In this document: positions 19,301-34,208 of the stretch, in pieces
Position numbering within the stretch: the stretch's first letter is position 1
Layout of the letters: the number at the start of each line of letters is the position of its first letter
Assembly (NCBI RefSeq): GCF_040412425.1
Contig: NC_089742.1
Span: 71,567,506-71,631,505 of the forward strand
Direction of reading: 5' to 3'
Source: Macrobrachium rosenbergii
Lineage: Eukaryota; Arthropoda; Malacostraca; Decapoda; Palaemonidae
Length of the DNA: 64,000 nucleotides
Notes under the pieces: model-generated
Told to the model about the DNA's origin: nothing
What the model saw: only the letters and a program-made list of their open reading frames with translations
The model's database searches: none
Made by a program: the position numbers and the translations under genes

Positions 19301-20237
19301 GTTCCGTCTGGGTTTATGACTGGAGTTATTATTATTGTGTACTCGGGTGTGCCACGGATATGGAGAAAATGCGCACTTTAGAACAACAAATCAATAAATA
19401 CTTATGAGAGAGAGACAGAGAGAGAGAGACCATGGCAATGTTTGCCAAGAATGATTAGGTTACCATTACAATGACACGCTTGGAGAATTATGTAAAAAAG
19501 GTTTCACCATCCACATTTATCTTCTTCATTGTTACCTTGATATGAAGCAACACCTGTTGTAGCAGTTAACAGGCTCTGGTTTCTTTACTTAGGCAAGATA
19601 AAATGCCTACTGCGGGGAAAATGTAATTGAAATAGGGTTCCGATTTACTCTGATGCTTTACCGTTGTTTTAACTATAATTCACTCTAAGAATTTGATTCT
19701 TCATGTAACTAAACTAATTACTGGATATGCAGTTAGCCACTCAAAGAAATATGGCCAAGTATCAAGGAAAATGTGATTTATTTTTCCACTACGAAGAATA
19801 TGAAAAGGAGAATATTTCTGCACACGGCAACAAATGAAAGTCAGGAAGACTTTTCTCTTTCCTTCAGGCACACCAAAGTTATTTTGTTTATCCATAAGCT
19901 CTACAGTTCCATTCCGGCTTAGATTAATGAATAAAAAAATCTTCATTCGCTGAACAACGGCTAAAGTTTTGTGCGTACATAGGACGGTGCCAAATCTTTA
20001 CTAAAACAATTCACCTGATTACCAAATCGGCGCCTAAGCCTCTCTAAGGTCATCATATTCTCCATCTCGGAACGCACCGAAGGAGACAGTATTTGGTCCA
20101 CTGGGAAACAAATAATCATCAGTTTGCCAGATTTTGAGAACGTTTGCCACCACCCTGGTCTCGGTGCCTAGAAATTTTGAATGTAATCTCGCCTTCGAAG
20201 TGCAGGCAAAAAATAAAGGAATCAGTAAATAAAAAAA
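16386..20237. other. Intergenic stretch, no gene recognised
   Basis: Nothing recognisable except a CpG-richer patch at 17190-17460 and short GA runs near 19410. The longest open frame (17613-17903, plus) has no motif I can name. Bases 18336-18372 weakly resemble 5118-5150 (shared TTCTATTCTG and GAAGC words), perhaps an old dispersed repeat. Confidence 0.5.
17190..17460. other. CpG-richer patch, unassigned
   Basis: Within an AT-rich region this 270-bp patch has many CpG dinucleotides and a GTGACG CRE-like word near 17248. A promoter or untranslated first exon is possible, but no coding exon is recognisable downstream on either strand. Confidence 0.2.
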
Positions 20238-20530
20238 ATTTAAAGACGCTTTTATTAAAATGCTCTAAAAGTGAAAAAAATTATTTTTTTAGACACACCA
20301 AGATTTTCTTACAATTAATCATGTCTACAAAAATAAAAGCATTGGCGTCAAACATAGAAGGAAATGCTACAAGAAAATTTTTTTTCCTATTTCTTGTAGC
20401 ATTTCCTTCCATGTTTGGCGCGCACGCTTTTATTTTTGTAGACATGATTAATTGTAAGAAAATCCTGGTGTCTCAAAAAATTATTTTTTGCTTTTTAGTG
20501 CATTTTAATAAAAGTGTTTTAAAAAAATAA
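20238..20530. mobile_element. Long hairpin / fold-back element, arms about 135 bp
   Basis: The left arm (about 20244-20377) and right arm (about 20389-20522) are inverted copies at roughly 88-90% identity with a loop of about 12 bases. Long perfect blocks include GGAAATGCTACAAGAAA and TTGTAGACATGATTAATTG. The open frame 20144-20530 on the plus strand is simply the palindrome read through and I do not call it a protein. A transcript from either strand would fold into one long stem. It is most likely a MITE or fold-back element. A primary small-RNA precursor is an alternative that the sequence alone cannot exclude. It is unrelated to fold-backs A and B. Confidence 0.85.
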
Positions 20531-22528
20531 TACTTTTTATTTTATACTTTTTAGTTTTGACAGAATTTATAACCGATTTATGATATTAGCTAGCGAAATT
20601 AATATCCTGTCGAGCTAAAGAAGGTTTGAAAAATCCGTAGAGTTATTAACATATTTTACCGATTCAAAGGGTATGAAAAATCCGAAGAGTTTCATACAAA
20701 TCCTGAGATACTGGGAGAGGTCACTGTAGGGTCAGTAGAGGTCACTGCTGACCTACTGATCATATAAGGTTGTATTGTCACCGGGATTGAGTAACCATAC
20801 AAAATTTCAAGCCCATCGGACGAAGGGAACAGGTCGAAAAATGAGTTACAAGATTTGACCCAGACAAAAAAGCAAACTAAATAAAAGCATATAATAAATA
20901 TAAAACGTCGTTCTTTTAGTGTTATGACTGGTGAACAGGTAAACAAAGGATCCTCAAATTTTATTGTGGTAACTGTGATTACGGCATATTCAGATGTTAT
21001 AGTCCTTTTGCTACAGCAACTTCGGGACTACAGTTTTCAGATACTCCTGAATTTACAGAGAAACTTACCGTTCTCACTGCCCCAAGCCTGAGATTCTGGA
21101 AGTAAAATAGGAGCTGATCTTTTCTTGATCACTTTCATTAATAGCAGACCAAGGCCTTTCAAACCATTTCATATAGCGTGAAGATACCCACCAAGCCAAC
21201 TGACTGTGTGGTGGTAAAAAGAGATTTAGCCTCTGCCATTGCAGAATGGGAGCTCGAGAACCTTCATAACTCGGAGCTTGACATTGATCTGTTAATAGTG
21301 CGCATCATTTTACGTCATCTCTGACCAAATATTTGCTCATATCTTCCAATATGAATTACTCGAGTACCACATCCTATAAAAAAAGAAAGGATTCGTAATA
21401 AGCATACATTTTATGTTACATTCTATAAGTATTGATAATTTTAACAAATATGCGATCACTTGAGAAACTTTGTAAATGTCACAATGATGACAATTTTTAA
21501 AGAGAGATATATTGCAACCAATGTGATACCTGCATAGACACCTCGCAAAAAAAAAAATACAGAATCAGTTATGGGGAAAGTCAATGACTTTACGCAGAGT
21601 ATTGTCGATGAAATTTGCCATAAACAATGCTGTCAGTTTCCCATATTGCCGCTCCTGTTACGTGATCAAACTATAATCGAGACTTTCTCCGCATCACTAT
21701 TCCAAACCATTGACTTGGAACTTCTTCCATCCCATTTTCGCGTTTCCTTTGTTTTCATGAGAGGCGCCAAAGCAAACGTTAGGGAGTCTGAAAGTCACAT
21801 GATACGTTCTCCCAGTGCGCTGAAGGGGCGCGTGGGAGGGCCAGGGAATTCTGGCCGTTAAGACCTGTTCCGTTGAAGGCCACTTTTCTTTGTTGCTTTT
21901 TCCTCTGCTTCTCGGCAGATGTAAACAAAGACTTTTGCAGCTCGAGTAAATGTAAATAATCACAAAGGAAAAACAATTGCGTCAGTGGAAAATGGAGAAC
22001 ATATTTTAACACTGTCTGTTGTTTATATACACTGAAACGTCAACGATTAAGATTATAATGATAGGTAGTCTTACTTTTGTTCAACATCAGTGTAGAAAAA
22101 GGCAGTACGCCGGTAACGCTTTTTAGTCGTCAATTATCACACTCAGCAGGAGCAAGGTCGTACCCTCTTTCAAGTTCAAGAATACTTTTGTGATAAGTCG
22201 TAAAAGATACCACTATTGTTGCTGCTGCTATTGCTATTACTGTTGTTTTTATCATTGTTAGTATCACTCGACTTTGATATTGCAAGACTTGGCTTAGCAT
22301 CAGCATTTCTTCTGATTTTCCCAAAAGTAAGAAAAAATATGTCGCTTTTGTTTGCTGGAAAAAAATGAGAGAGAAAAAGTACAAGTATTTCTCATTCGCT
22401 GTTCTTATTTAATTCTCCATGCGATGTTTTTTGTCTTCAAAAAGAAATTAGAAAAATGGTTTTTTTTATAACACCTCAGTATTCAAGTGTTGATTAATTC
22501 CCGACCATTAGTTTTCCATTTCTGTTTT

Positions 22529-22530
<2 letters not shown>
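20531..22530. other. Intergenic stretch, no gene recognised
   Basis: No family recognised. A short GC-richer patch lies at about 21810-21860. A direct word repeat AAAAATCCG(T/A)AGAGTT occurs near 20630 and 20675, with 'GGTCACTG' repeated at 20717 and 20738. Confidence 0.5.

Positions 22531-22563
<33 letters not shown>
22530..22563. repeat. (GT)n microsatellite
   Basis: About 16 GT units. Confidence 0.96.
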
Positions 22564-22565
<2 letters not shown>

Positions 22566-22865
22566 GGCACGCGTGTATGGACATGGAGTTAGCCGAGTTA
22601 TAAAATACTTTGTAATGTCTTCTGCTGCCAGTGAGTGATACTGCGAATGCTGCTGCAAAATACAAGTGAAAGATTTAGCCCGACAGAGATTTTAGTAAAT
22701 AGAGGGAGAAAAAACTAGGATCTCATGTTTCTAACGCGATAGAAGGCATAAATGTGAGAAGCCAGATAATCAGTTGCTCTTTTAATGCAGAAGATTCTCT
22801 TTCCTTTTGTGCCATGAATAGTGTGAAATAAGCAGAGACAACACAGGAAAAAACTACAAAACGTT

Positions 22866-22900
22866 GTTATTATCATTATTATTATTATTATTATTATTAA
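22866..22900. repeat. (ATT)n microsatellite
   Basis: About 11 ATT units. They might be the tail of a retroposon, but no body is recognised on either side. Confidence 0.93.
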
Positions 22901-23660
22901 CTTTTTTTTCAATAGTAGTCACGGCATCAGCAATAATCATTCCCTTTATATCTTTCATTATGTAATAATATTAGTGGTACAAGTATCATATTTTCTAAGG
23001 GAACCGGAAAGAACAAAAATTTCCAAGTTTTGGAGAGCTCTGTAAAGAGATACTGTAGTTTTTTAAAATTTGCTCCCCCTATTGAGGGCAAGATAAACTC
23101 TGAGAGATTTGGGAAAAATGAGCAATGAGCTTGACACGAAGGTTCGTGAGCTTTGGAGAATACTACTATAGTTTTTGGGTGGCAGTTATAGTAAAGAAAG
23201 TCACTTACAAAAGCTTCATCACGTTCCTTCTTTAAATAAAGAAGAGAGAAAGGCTCCTATTATTACTTATAATATAGCCCGATTTCGTTCGTTGTATGAA
23301 AACAAGAAGTTTAGTTTTTAAAGACTTAATAGTATGAATTTGAGTATGAGAGATAGAATTTTTTGAGATGAAAACTAGAAAGAATTTTGTTCGGTACCGG
23401 TTCTAATTATTTTGGTCCCTTGGGCAGGTTTGAATTTTGGGTCATCCTTATGTGCCCAGTCTTCATTTTCCCCAGGGCAAGTAAAGCCTTATAAGCAATG
23501 TAATGACGTTAGTGGTCAGTAGTGTTAGTTGCTCTTGCTCTACAAGCAGGTACAGATAGATAAACTAGCAAGATGTTTGTGGAATTTATTTTTGTTTTTT
23601 CTGTGTGAATGGATGCAAAACTTACATTTTTAACCAGTTGGCAAATCATACCGCTAAAAA

Positions 23661-23662
<2 letters not shown>

Positions 23663-23720
<58 letters not shown>
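23663..23720. repeat. (CA)n microsatellite
   Basis: About 28 pure CA units. Confidence 0.97.
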
Positions 23721-24700
23721 CACACAAAGATACCTGAAATCTTGCTAAGGATCAGAGAACATTTGCATTCCAAAGTTCTTCTGTTCAGTATTTGGCAGCT
23801 GATGTCTCCCCCTGGAAATAGCAGTGCCCAGGTTACTTATAGGGCAGCTTGCAAGAGCAAGAGCCCGTGACGTCATAAGGCCGGTTTAATATAACAGCAT
23901 CTGCCCAGGTTTCCCTGGAGACAATGTCAAGTCACAGACAGTAAGAATCTGTCCACAGGCGCCTTTGAGGTTCTTGGGGGTGAACCTAGAATTTCCGGGA
24001 AATTTTGAAATTGGAGGAAATTCCCGTCCTTATTCCAAAAGAAGACTGTGAGGAGGAGGAGGAGAAGGAGAGCCTCTTCGAGGAAAACTGCCTGGAATCT
24101 TATTGCCTCAACCTCAAAGGTTTTCCATAGAATAGATGATTAATGAAATAGCCTTTTCTCCTTTCAGAGGAATGTAACTTGTGGGACTCCTTTAACTCTA
24201 CAGGCTTTGAGTATAAGATCCTCATCATAAAATCCATTGATTTGCGTTGTCATTGTGTTAAGGTGGTTTCTGGGTCATAACACCCGATACCATGAAGAAT
24301 TATTATTTTACATCTGTTTTACTGATTCAAGAGTCCATGAGATTATTTTTGATTTGATTAGATGTTTTATTAGAAATATTATTGTCCAAATGAGATCATA
24401 AGTCAAATCGTTGTCATAATCATTATCAACAACTCACGTTTTCATTAAAAGACTTCAGTTCATGCTAATAGTTTTAAAATTATTGTCGCTTGCGTTTTAA
24501 GATATTTTCCAATTCTCGTTTCCAAATTTACGGAAGTCGCTTACGTAACTGGTTAAGTAACCTTAGAGTAGGTTGTGTTAAGCTATAGCAACTCGAAAGC
24601 AAAATTAAAAGCAAATTAAAAAGTTAAGTATACCTTAGTTTTACCAGCAAATTAAAGTAAGGTATTCTGAGGCATTTTATGAAATCACTGTTTTATATCT
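23721..24700. other. Intergenic stretch, no gene recognised
   Basis: No coding or repeat similarity. GGA-rich run near 24050-24072. Confidence 0.5.
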
Positions 24701-24706
24701 ATCTAC

Positions 24707-26498
<1,792 letters not shown>

Positions 26499-26578
<80 letters not shown>

Positions 26579-26640
26579 GTGTATACTGTATATAATATAT
26601 ATATATATACTGTATATATACATGTGTGTGCTTTGTGTGT
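26499..26640. repeat. (TA)n-(GT)n compound microsatellite with satellites
   Basis: About 46 bases of TA, then about 38 bases of GT, then broken TA and GT blocks containing two copies of TACTGTATATA. Confidence 0.95.
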
Positions 26641-28250
26641 GTGTGTTATAAGCGATACGCTACTAGGGGACACAAGAAGCCCAATTGACTGAAGTAATGA
26701 AGGTTTACACTTGTGGAATACTGTACAAAACTACGCTGCAGATGAAGTTTTTTTATATATATAAAATGGCCACAGAATAAATACAAAAGAAGAAAATGAC
26801 GGTAGAGCCACTCGTTATTTTTTTATTTGCTTAAGATCTTGTTGTAGTGGAGTGTAAAAGGTTAGTACATCCTCACTTCACGTCACAACTGACATCTGAC
26901 TGATTTAAGCGCGGGACTTAACGAACATCTCTGACAAGTTTCAAAAACAAAACCAAACTTTGTCACTTAGTATTTTCTAGTTACTCTTGCCTAAATAACC
27001 ATTTCATAGCGTTTCGCATTATTTTTGTGTTCTGATTTCGTTCTACAAACTTTCAGCCTAGAGTATTTTAAGCTTCTACGCATGAGCTCAAAGTCAGGAT
27101 TTTCATAGGGCATCAGGCGGTGTTCCAGGTGCAATATGTCACAAAAAAAGCAATAGGATCCTTGACAATGGTATTATCGTATTCTGCTTGTGCCTCGCAA
27201 GTGTCAAATTTGGGGGCGAGGTGGCGCCTCTCGAGCTGCGGAGATACCGTCGGTCTTCTGGTGCTGCTTCAGTCTTTTGTTTCGTCTTAGTTGTGACAGT
27301 GGAGTACGTCGTCATATCTTTCCTAAAAATAGATTTTGTTTTCTTATCTAGTCCTCCAATAAACTCTTTGTTCCAGCATGTTCTAGCAAGGAGCCCCTAG
27401 TTTTAATGATTGAACAGATTTTTTTCTCTTATTTAAAATGAACAAAATTACAATATTTACATTATTTCAACAATTAAAATGTTGAACACAAGCAAGCGCT
27501 CACTTGCACATATGCGGCTACGTATTAGAAGTAAAAGTTTCTTTATTAATGCGTCATTTTGAATTTGAGTATGCAGCACATGTGCGCGTACATTCGCATG
27601 TTAACATACACGTGTGCATATACCTCATTTGGGCCTGCATGTGAATATTTCTGTCTTTCATTCATTCTGGTTTTCCATCCATATCTCCACGTTATTGTTT
27701 ATCTACCCATCAACAAATTCATCTCTCTGTCTATGGATGAAATAAAGCCTCGCAATAAGGTCATGGACAAAACTTGAATCGTGTAAGAGCAAGGTTTGCT
27801 TGAACGATCAGAGAAAATTAATGTTTCGCAAACTTCATCAAGTAAAAGTGCGCATTGTTACCTCAGACAACCTTGTCGTTGGCCGCATTAGAATCGGCTG
27901 AGTGACAGTTGTTTTTTTGTATATAGATGGAGTTAATATTCGTTGTGGTTATTCAGCCAACGTTTGTATGATTATGTGGATGCCTATTTTTATCCTAGAA
28001 TAAGATAAACTTATGCCTCAAAAAGATATAGATACCTTATTCACAGCTGGAGCGATTATGTCGAAGGGCAACTGCAAAGTTTGGACGTGTAGACAAAGAA
28101 AATGTCCGAAAAGCATAATGCATTTTTTCATGGTCTAACAAAATACCCTCTTAATTTCTGTCTCTTGTTGGTAATCAGCGAAAAGCCAGAGTACTTTCAT
28201 TTTGAACCGGCTTACAACTAGCTTGAATTACTTAAGATGGATCAACGTGT
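26641..28250. other. Intergenic stretch, no gene recognised
   Basis: No coding or repeat similarity recognised. Confidence 0.5.
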
Positions 28251-28252
28251 TG

Positions 28253-28280
28253 TGAGAGAGAGAGAGAGAGAGAGAGAGGA
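28253..28280. repeat. (GA)n microsatellite
   Basis: About 13 GA units. A poly(A) run follows at 28353-28371. Confidence 0.94.
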
Positions 28281-28800
28281 TGGTCTACTAAAGAGAACGC
28301 TGTTTGATCGCGGGAGTGACAAATATCGTCAAAATTTTTTTATGGTTTGAGCACAAAAAAAAAAAAAAAAAGCTGGGCTGAGGGGAGGGAGGAATTTATA
28401 GACGCAAGTGCCAAAATAGTTTTTGCACTATCTGTTAGGTTAAAAATTAGTTTGGTTATTTTTACCTTTACTAACAAGTTTATAAATTTTGACACATCCT
28501 TTTCCCCGTAATGCATTTTTCTCGCCATTTCCTAAATTAATTTCTATACCGCTTTCTTTCTTTGACAAGGATAATTTATTACTTCGGATATTGATGGTTA
28601 AATTTGTGTCCTTCATGGTAATTTGCCCTTCATTTTATTCTTGAAGACAGCTGCTGTGCTTGATCACCATATTTTCCGGATTCCGAAACAATGTATTTAC
28701 GAGTAATCGTAATGCATGATTTTGGAAACTTCATTTTGAAGCCTCCTTCCTTCTTGTCTTATTTTCTTCAAATTTTGATAAGTTCTACTGCATGAAATTT
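28281..28800. other. Intergenic stretch, no gene recognised
   Basis: No coding or repeat similarity recognised beyond the poly(A) run near 28360. Confidence 0.5.
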
Positions 28801-28804
28801 ATGT

Positions 28805-28882
28805 TTGTATACACATACACACACGTATACATTATATAGGTATGCATGTACACACATATATGTGTGTTTTGTGTATACATTG
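28805..28882. other. Imperfect hairpin of CA/GT type
   Basis: TGTATACACATACACACA near 28806 pairs with TGTGTGTTTTGTGTATACA near 28861. It is probably degraded microsatellite sequence next to a SINE. Confidence 0.55.
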
Positions 28883-28884
28883 AA

Positions 28885-29065
28885 ATCCATCAAGATGCCT
28901 TGGGTTCGATTCCCGAGGAGTCAGATATCGTTTTAGGGTTGTTCCGTTACATCCCATTGTGCCTCTGTTGACCTAAGTTAGTCAGCCGGCCTGGGTTCCA
29001 ACAAGTTTGGAGAAGTACATGGGGCCCTCAACCTCATACCAAAGGATTCGCAGCAAATCGGGATC
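28885..29065 (+). mobile_element. tRNA-derived SINE fragment
   Basis: A pol III B-box-like GGTTCGATTCC lies at about 28902-28912. About 70 bases further on, TGCCTCTGTTGACC matches the body of the SINE at 47588-47760 (TTGCCTCTGTTGACC near 47700), so the two belong to one family. The A box region is missing or degraded and no target duplication is apparent, so this copy is probably 5' truncated. Confidence 0.65.
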
Positions 29066-29099
29066 CGAATTCATCTTATTTGTCCTTTTGTTACGTTTT

Positions 29100-29430
29100 A
29101 AATGACATATAAATACAGGGATGGGTCTTAGGTGATTCTAAGAAAGCAGAAGTAATAAGGAATGAATTAATACCTGATGGAGAAAGGAGTGAGGTTGAAC
29201 CTTTCAAATATTTTCAGACAATGATATCTAGTAATTGTTTTCTTGAGTTGAAATTTAGTGTATTAATATTTAGAATGTTATGTGAAAGTGTCAGCCAGGT
29301 ACCTGTGGTCGTCAGAATTGAAGAACCAGACGTAATTTGATGGGAGCTGCGAGATGGGAGGCTATGAGTGGAGATTCATGGAAGATAAAGCACAGGGAAG
29401 ACATGAGAGGAGGAATTTACTGTAGCCATT
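29100..29430 (+). pseudogene. LINE reverse transcriptase C-terminal remnant
   Basis: Reading the plus strand with one or two frame changes gives SKKAEVI near 29137 and then EVEPFKYFQTMISSN near 29190-29235. This matches the thumb region of arthropod non-LTR retrotransposons, where a K-S-K-x-E-V/M stretch is followed by F-K-Y-L-G and S-x-x-G. The glycine of the FKYLG motif is lost (FKYFQ), in keeping with decay. Downstream the frame resembles the basic, W-rich C-terminal end. The YADD catalytic motif would lie upstream and is not found. It is immediately followed by a SINE. Confidence 0.6.
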
Positions 29431-29913
29431 GCTGGTTACAGCAGCAGCTTCGGACTTCGTAGAGGTCTGTAGCGCGGGTTCAATCCCGCAAGCCGGCTGA
29501 TCAGAGAGGCAGACACTTTGCTATCCGTGTAGACATCCCGGGATTATATATGTAATCAACGGATAGGTTTGCTTAAAAAGCAAATGGATGTTACAGACTA
29601 AATACACACAAAACAAATACACACAAAACAAAGCCATTACAACACCTTCTAAAAACATAACAAACATCTCACACGTCTCGAACGCTCGCCATACCCGCGC
29701 AATAACTTCTCGCTGCTGGGAAGAAAGGGCGTTGGGTCTGGTATGATACATGAAACATACGTACCGGGGTCTAAGCGATGTCAGGCAGGGCAGCCGATCG
29801 AGACCACAGGTCTACCCCAAAGCCAAATCAAAAAGTCCTTCAAAAGAAGGCATCGTGCTTACCCCATACAAAAATGGGAATAAAAGCACGTTAAAAGAAA
29901 AAGAAAGAAAGAA

Positions 29914-29915
<2 letters not shown>
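29431..29915 (+). mobile_element. tRNA-derived SINE with (AAAG)n end
   Basis: A good B box, GGGTTCAATCCCGC, lies at about 29476-29489. An A-box-like TAGCC...TGGTTA region lies about 45 bases upstream at 29431-29450. The body continues past CCGGCTGATCAGAGAGG to an A-rich end with four AAAG units at about 29897-29915, directly followed by a TA array. The internal part (29520-29750) is unassigned, so this may be a composite of two SINE pieces. It sits directly behind a LINE remnant. Confidence 0.6.

Positions 29916-29955
<40 letters not shown>
29916..29955. repeat. (TA)n microsatellite at the SINE 3' end
   Basis: About 19 TA units follow the AAAG tail of the SINE without a gap. Confidence 0.94.
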
Positions 29956-30074
29956 TATATTTATATATTCTCCTTACTGTTAACCTGGACAGTGAGAGAA
30001 CGGAAATAGTAGGTAGGTCCGCAAAGTCATTTGTGAGTAAATATTTAAATTATGATAGGATTAGGGAAAAAAGT

Positions 30075-30650
30075 GAATCATGGAGTAGGTGAAGCGAGAA
30101 ATATACCAGTTTTTCAAAGATTGAGAGGAAAGATTTGAAATGTCTATGGAAGTGAAGGTTGCAATGCATGAAGGGATTGTTGAGGCAACCCTTTACAAAA
30201 ATGAAGTATGGCTGTTGAATATCAGTTCAAGAAAAAAAGAAAAATTGTAGAGATGAATTGTTTATAAAGTATGTGAGACATAAGAGGATTGGAAAGTTTT
30301 AGAAAGGTGGAGGTAAGCAGGAGTGGTGAAATGGCTAGCTTAGGTGATAGGATATTTTGAGAAGGTTTGGTGATGTGGGAAGAAGGGAGGATGATAGGTT
30401 GGGGAAAAGAATACACAATTCTGAAGTGTTAAGAGGAGGAAGAGAGGCAAACCTATAAGGGGATGGCCTGAAGGAGGAATTGGAAAGGAAGGTCATGCAG
30501 GAACCTAAAGAGTGCATCCTAGATGGCGCAGTGTGGAGAATGGTGTAATGTGTGTAGGTTCGACGTGCTGCTGATGAGCCTTCTGTGAATGGGCATGAAG
30601 CAGCTAATGTTACTGAAGTTTTATGCACAGAGGGTTCATCCATGATTCAC
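30075..30650 (+). pseudogene. LINE reverse transcriptase 3' remnant
   Basis: The plus strand, with many stops, spells the characteristic end of arthropod LINE polyproteins: a basic segment, then ILRRFGDVGRREDDRLGKRI near 30350-30410 (family pattern L-R-W-F-G-H-V-x-R-M-x-x-D-R-x-x-K-R), an RGG/GRP-like basic turn near 30430-30470, and an ECILDGAVWRMV-like end near 30510-30545 (family pattern D-R-x-x-W-R). The catalytic part of the reverse transcriptase is not preserved. A trailing 3' untranslated segment runs up to the (ATT)n array at 30657, which is probably the tail of this element or of the next one. Confidence 0.7.
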
Positions 30651-30654
30651 CTGT

Positions 30655-30656
<2 letters not shown>

Positions 30657-30701
<45 letters not shown>
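30657..30701. repeat. (ATT)n microsatellite, probable retroposon tail
   Basis: About 15 ATT units lie between a plus-strand LINE 3' end and a second repeat, so either could own the tail. Confidence 0.93.
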
Positions 30702-30704
<3 letters not shown>

Positions 30705-31190
30705 AATATAAACCCTATTCAAATGGAACTAGCCCATAGGGGACATTGACTTGAAATTCAAGCTTCTAAGAATATGGTGTTCATTTGAAAGAAATAACAG
30801 AAGGTAATTGGAAATACAGAAAGAAGAGATTAGTTATTATGAAAAAATAAAGTGACAAATAAGTAGATGAATATATAAGTAAATTATTAAAATACAAGGA
30901 GATTAATGCATTGCAACTTCGCTTGAACTTTTCAGGTTCTAAACGCACATCCTCCTCATGGAAACTACTTCACAGTCGAACGGTGTGAGGAATAAAGGAC
31001 CTCTGGAACTAAATACGACAGCGAGACATTTACTGCATATTGGTGCTGGTGTTCAGCAAATCTGCTCGTTCTCGGCAGGAAAAGGGATTAGTTGTGAATA
31101 TGAAAGATCTCTGTTAAAAGAGAACTTATGAAAAATTGAGAAGCAAGAGACCATCCATCGACCGTCCAAGTCATGACTGCTAATGTTAAG
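30702..31190 (-). mobile_element. Dispersed crustacean-type repeat, 3' end at the (ATT)n array
   Basis: Starting right after the ATT array, this 490-bp segment looks from memory like a repeat common in decapod assemblies, but I cannot verify that here. On the minus strand a short open stretch near 30990-30910 reads EEDVRLEPEKFKRSCNAL, which also turns up in spurious crustacean protein predictions. If the minus strand is the element's sense strand, the (AAT)n reads as its 3' tail, as in RTE-like LINEs and their SINEs. Confidence 0.5.
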
Positions 31191-32445
<1,255 letters not shown>

Positions 32446-32738
32446 TGGATATATATACATATTAAGCCACAATTATCTTTTTATATCCAATTCACCATAC
32501 CTTTAGTATAACTTACACAAAGGGGAATTATAATTAATAAGTGCTTAGTCCCGGAAGGATTCAAACTATTCCCTGGTTTACTATCAGCGGATAGTAACTT
32601 TGACCACACGGTTATCGAGCACTAGTTAAAGATAATTTTCCTTGGATTTAAGTAATATCCGCAGCATAATGAATTTGATGTTTGTGAAAATATAAAAGTC
32701 ACTCGCATATAAGTATCAAAAATTCATATTATATAATA
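32446..32738. other. Spacer between TA array and Tc1 copy 1
   Basis: A 290-bp unique-looking spacer. A tRNA-like pairing is not convincing. Confidence 0.4.
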
Positions 32739-34113
32739 CTGGGTGTTTCGAAATTAGAGCCTCCCCCCTCTACAGTATAAACTAAAATTGATATGGACAA
32801 AAACAAAATTAATTCAGAACAAGTATTTATTTAAGAGTCTCTCTGAGTATTTAATATTTTGTGTGGCATCCATCTGCCTGTACCACAGCCTGCATTCTTG
32901 AGGGGTATGATTGCAGCAAATCACAAAAAAGATGAGACTCAAACTCTATTTTCCCTGCGCACTTTGGTCACCTCTCTTCGCGGGTCGTTGAGGCTTGGTA
33001 TACCATCATAGTTCACTGTGCACGCTTCAACACAAGCCTTTAAGATACTACCAATGTTTTCACACACATTAAGGTCAGGGGAGCTACTTGGAAATTCACT
33101 TGACGAGAAGAAATCGATACAACTGTTTCAAAGCAGCTCCTGTGTCTGAAGAACCTTGAAACATGATGCCTTATCATGCATAAATGTGACTTCTTCAACA
33201 GATAACACATTTTCAGGATCTTTGAGAAAAGGAAATACTCCACCAGTAAGCACAGTTTCTCTGAAGTATTCGCCATTCCATGACTGTCCTTTTTCTTTGA
33301 TGATCCACATTAACCATTTGGCTGTGAAACAGAAAAAAATTCCCAAACATTCAGAAAATTTCACAACTTGGCGATAGTGCACGTCATCGCTGATATCATC
33401 CAACTTTACAACCCAAATGATGTCATTTTTATGATTTGACCTCCTGACTGTGTAAATGAAGAATTCATCTGATGTGGCAACATGGAGAAAGTCAGCTTCA
33501 TCCCAATCTTTAAGAAATGAACCACAAAAGCATGCACGGTCTTCTCTCTGTTGCTGAATGATGTTGGGCTTGCTGATAACATGAAATGGCTTGATACCAG
33601 ATTTTTTCAACAATATACAGCACTATAACTTCTCCTCTTTCCCCTTTTTGTTTCTAGTTCAAGCGCCAATTTATGTAAAGACTTTCTTGGTCTATCCACT
33701 GCCTCAGCTATGATGTCTTTTGACTCCTGAGAAAGGACTTCAGGCCTTCCAAGATTCTCACTCTTTTTGCAATGACAGTCATATGGATTTTTGGTCCAGT
33801 TTCTTTAACAAAGGATTCATCTCTTTTAATGTATATAGCTATCCAGGAACGTGAAATGAAGGATGTGCCAGCATCCCTGGCCTCTCTGATGGTTATAGCC
33901 GGGATTCGGTCAATCCATCTGATTTCCTCAGAGTCGTTAGCCATGGCTGTATCTAACTACGTCACTCAGTCTGAAAATACAAGAAATGTAAAATAAAAAA
34001 TAGCTTAATAGAAACTTAAAATAATGTACTTGGAGATAGGCTATAGCAGAAAACTTCATAACTTTCCATTTGTTCTGTGGAGGGGGGGGGGGCTTTAATT
34101 TCAAAACACCTGG
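32739..34113 (-). mobile_element. Tc1/mariner-type DNA transposon, copy 1
   Basis: Both ends are recognisable as inverted repeats of about 28 bp: the left end starts CTGGGTGTTTCGAAATTAGA, and the right end, read inward on the other strand, starts CCAGGTGTTTTGAAATTAAA. The element is about 1.37 kb, normal for Tc1/mariner, and carries one minus-strand transposase pseudogene between the ends. The left flank ends in TA, the usual target, but a clean TA duplication on the right is blurred. A (TA)n array starts 13 bp beyond the right end. A second copy of the family lies at 37360-38680 in the same orientation. Confidence 0.88.
32939..33944 (-). pseudogene. Tc1/mariner transposase (DD37E type), inactivated
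   Basis: The protein would be about 335 residues, the usual size. Read from the Met at 33944: an N-terminal helix-turn-helix DNA-binding region (RKSLHKLALELE-like segment near 33690-33650), then the catalytic domain. The first acidic residue is in ATSDEFFIYT (about 33460), the second in FMHDKASC (about 33175), and the third region is SSPDLNVCENIG (about 33085-33050). There are 37 residues between the second Asp and the Glu of NVCEN, so the signature is DD37E rather than Tc1 DD34E or mariner DD34D. The copy is dead: a TGA stop follows QELL at about 33128, and there is at least one frameshift near 33610. Copy 2 lacks the stop at this position. Confidence 0.85.
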
Positions 34114-34120
34114 GATGCAT

Positions 34121-34125
<5 letters not shown>

Positions 34126-34205
<80 letters not shown>
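34126..34205. repeat. (TA)n microsatellite beside Tc1 copy 1
   Basis: About 76 bases of TA, separated from the transposon's right end by only a dozen bases. Confidence 0.97.

Positions 34206-34208
<3 letters not shown>

Noticed and set aside
20144..20530. 128-codon frame as a protein gene
   Set aside because: It reads through a palindrome, so its two halves are mirror translations. The hairpin explains it.
29431..29500. True tRNA gene
   Set aside because: Good B box but no complete cloverleaf. Continues into a SINE body.
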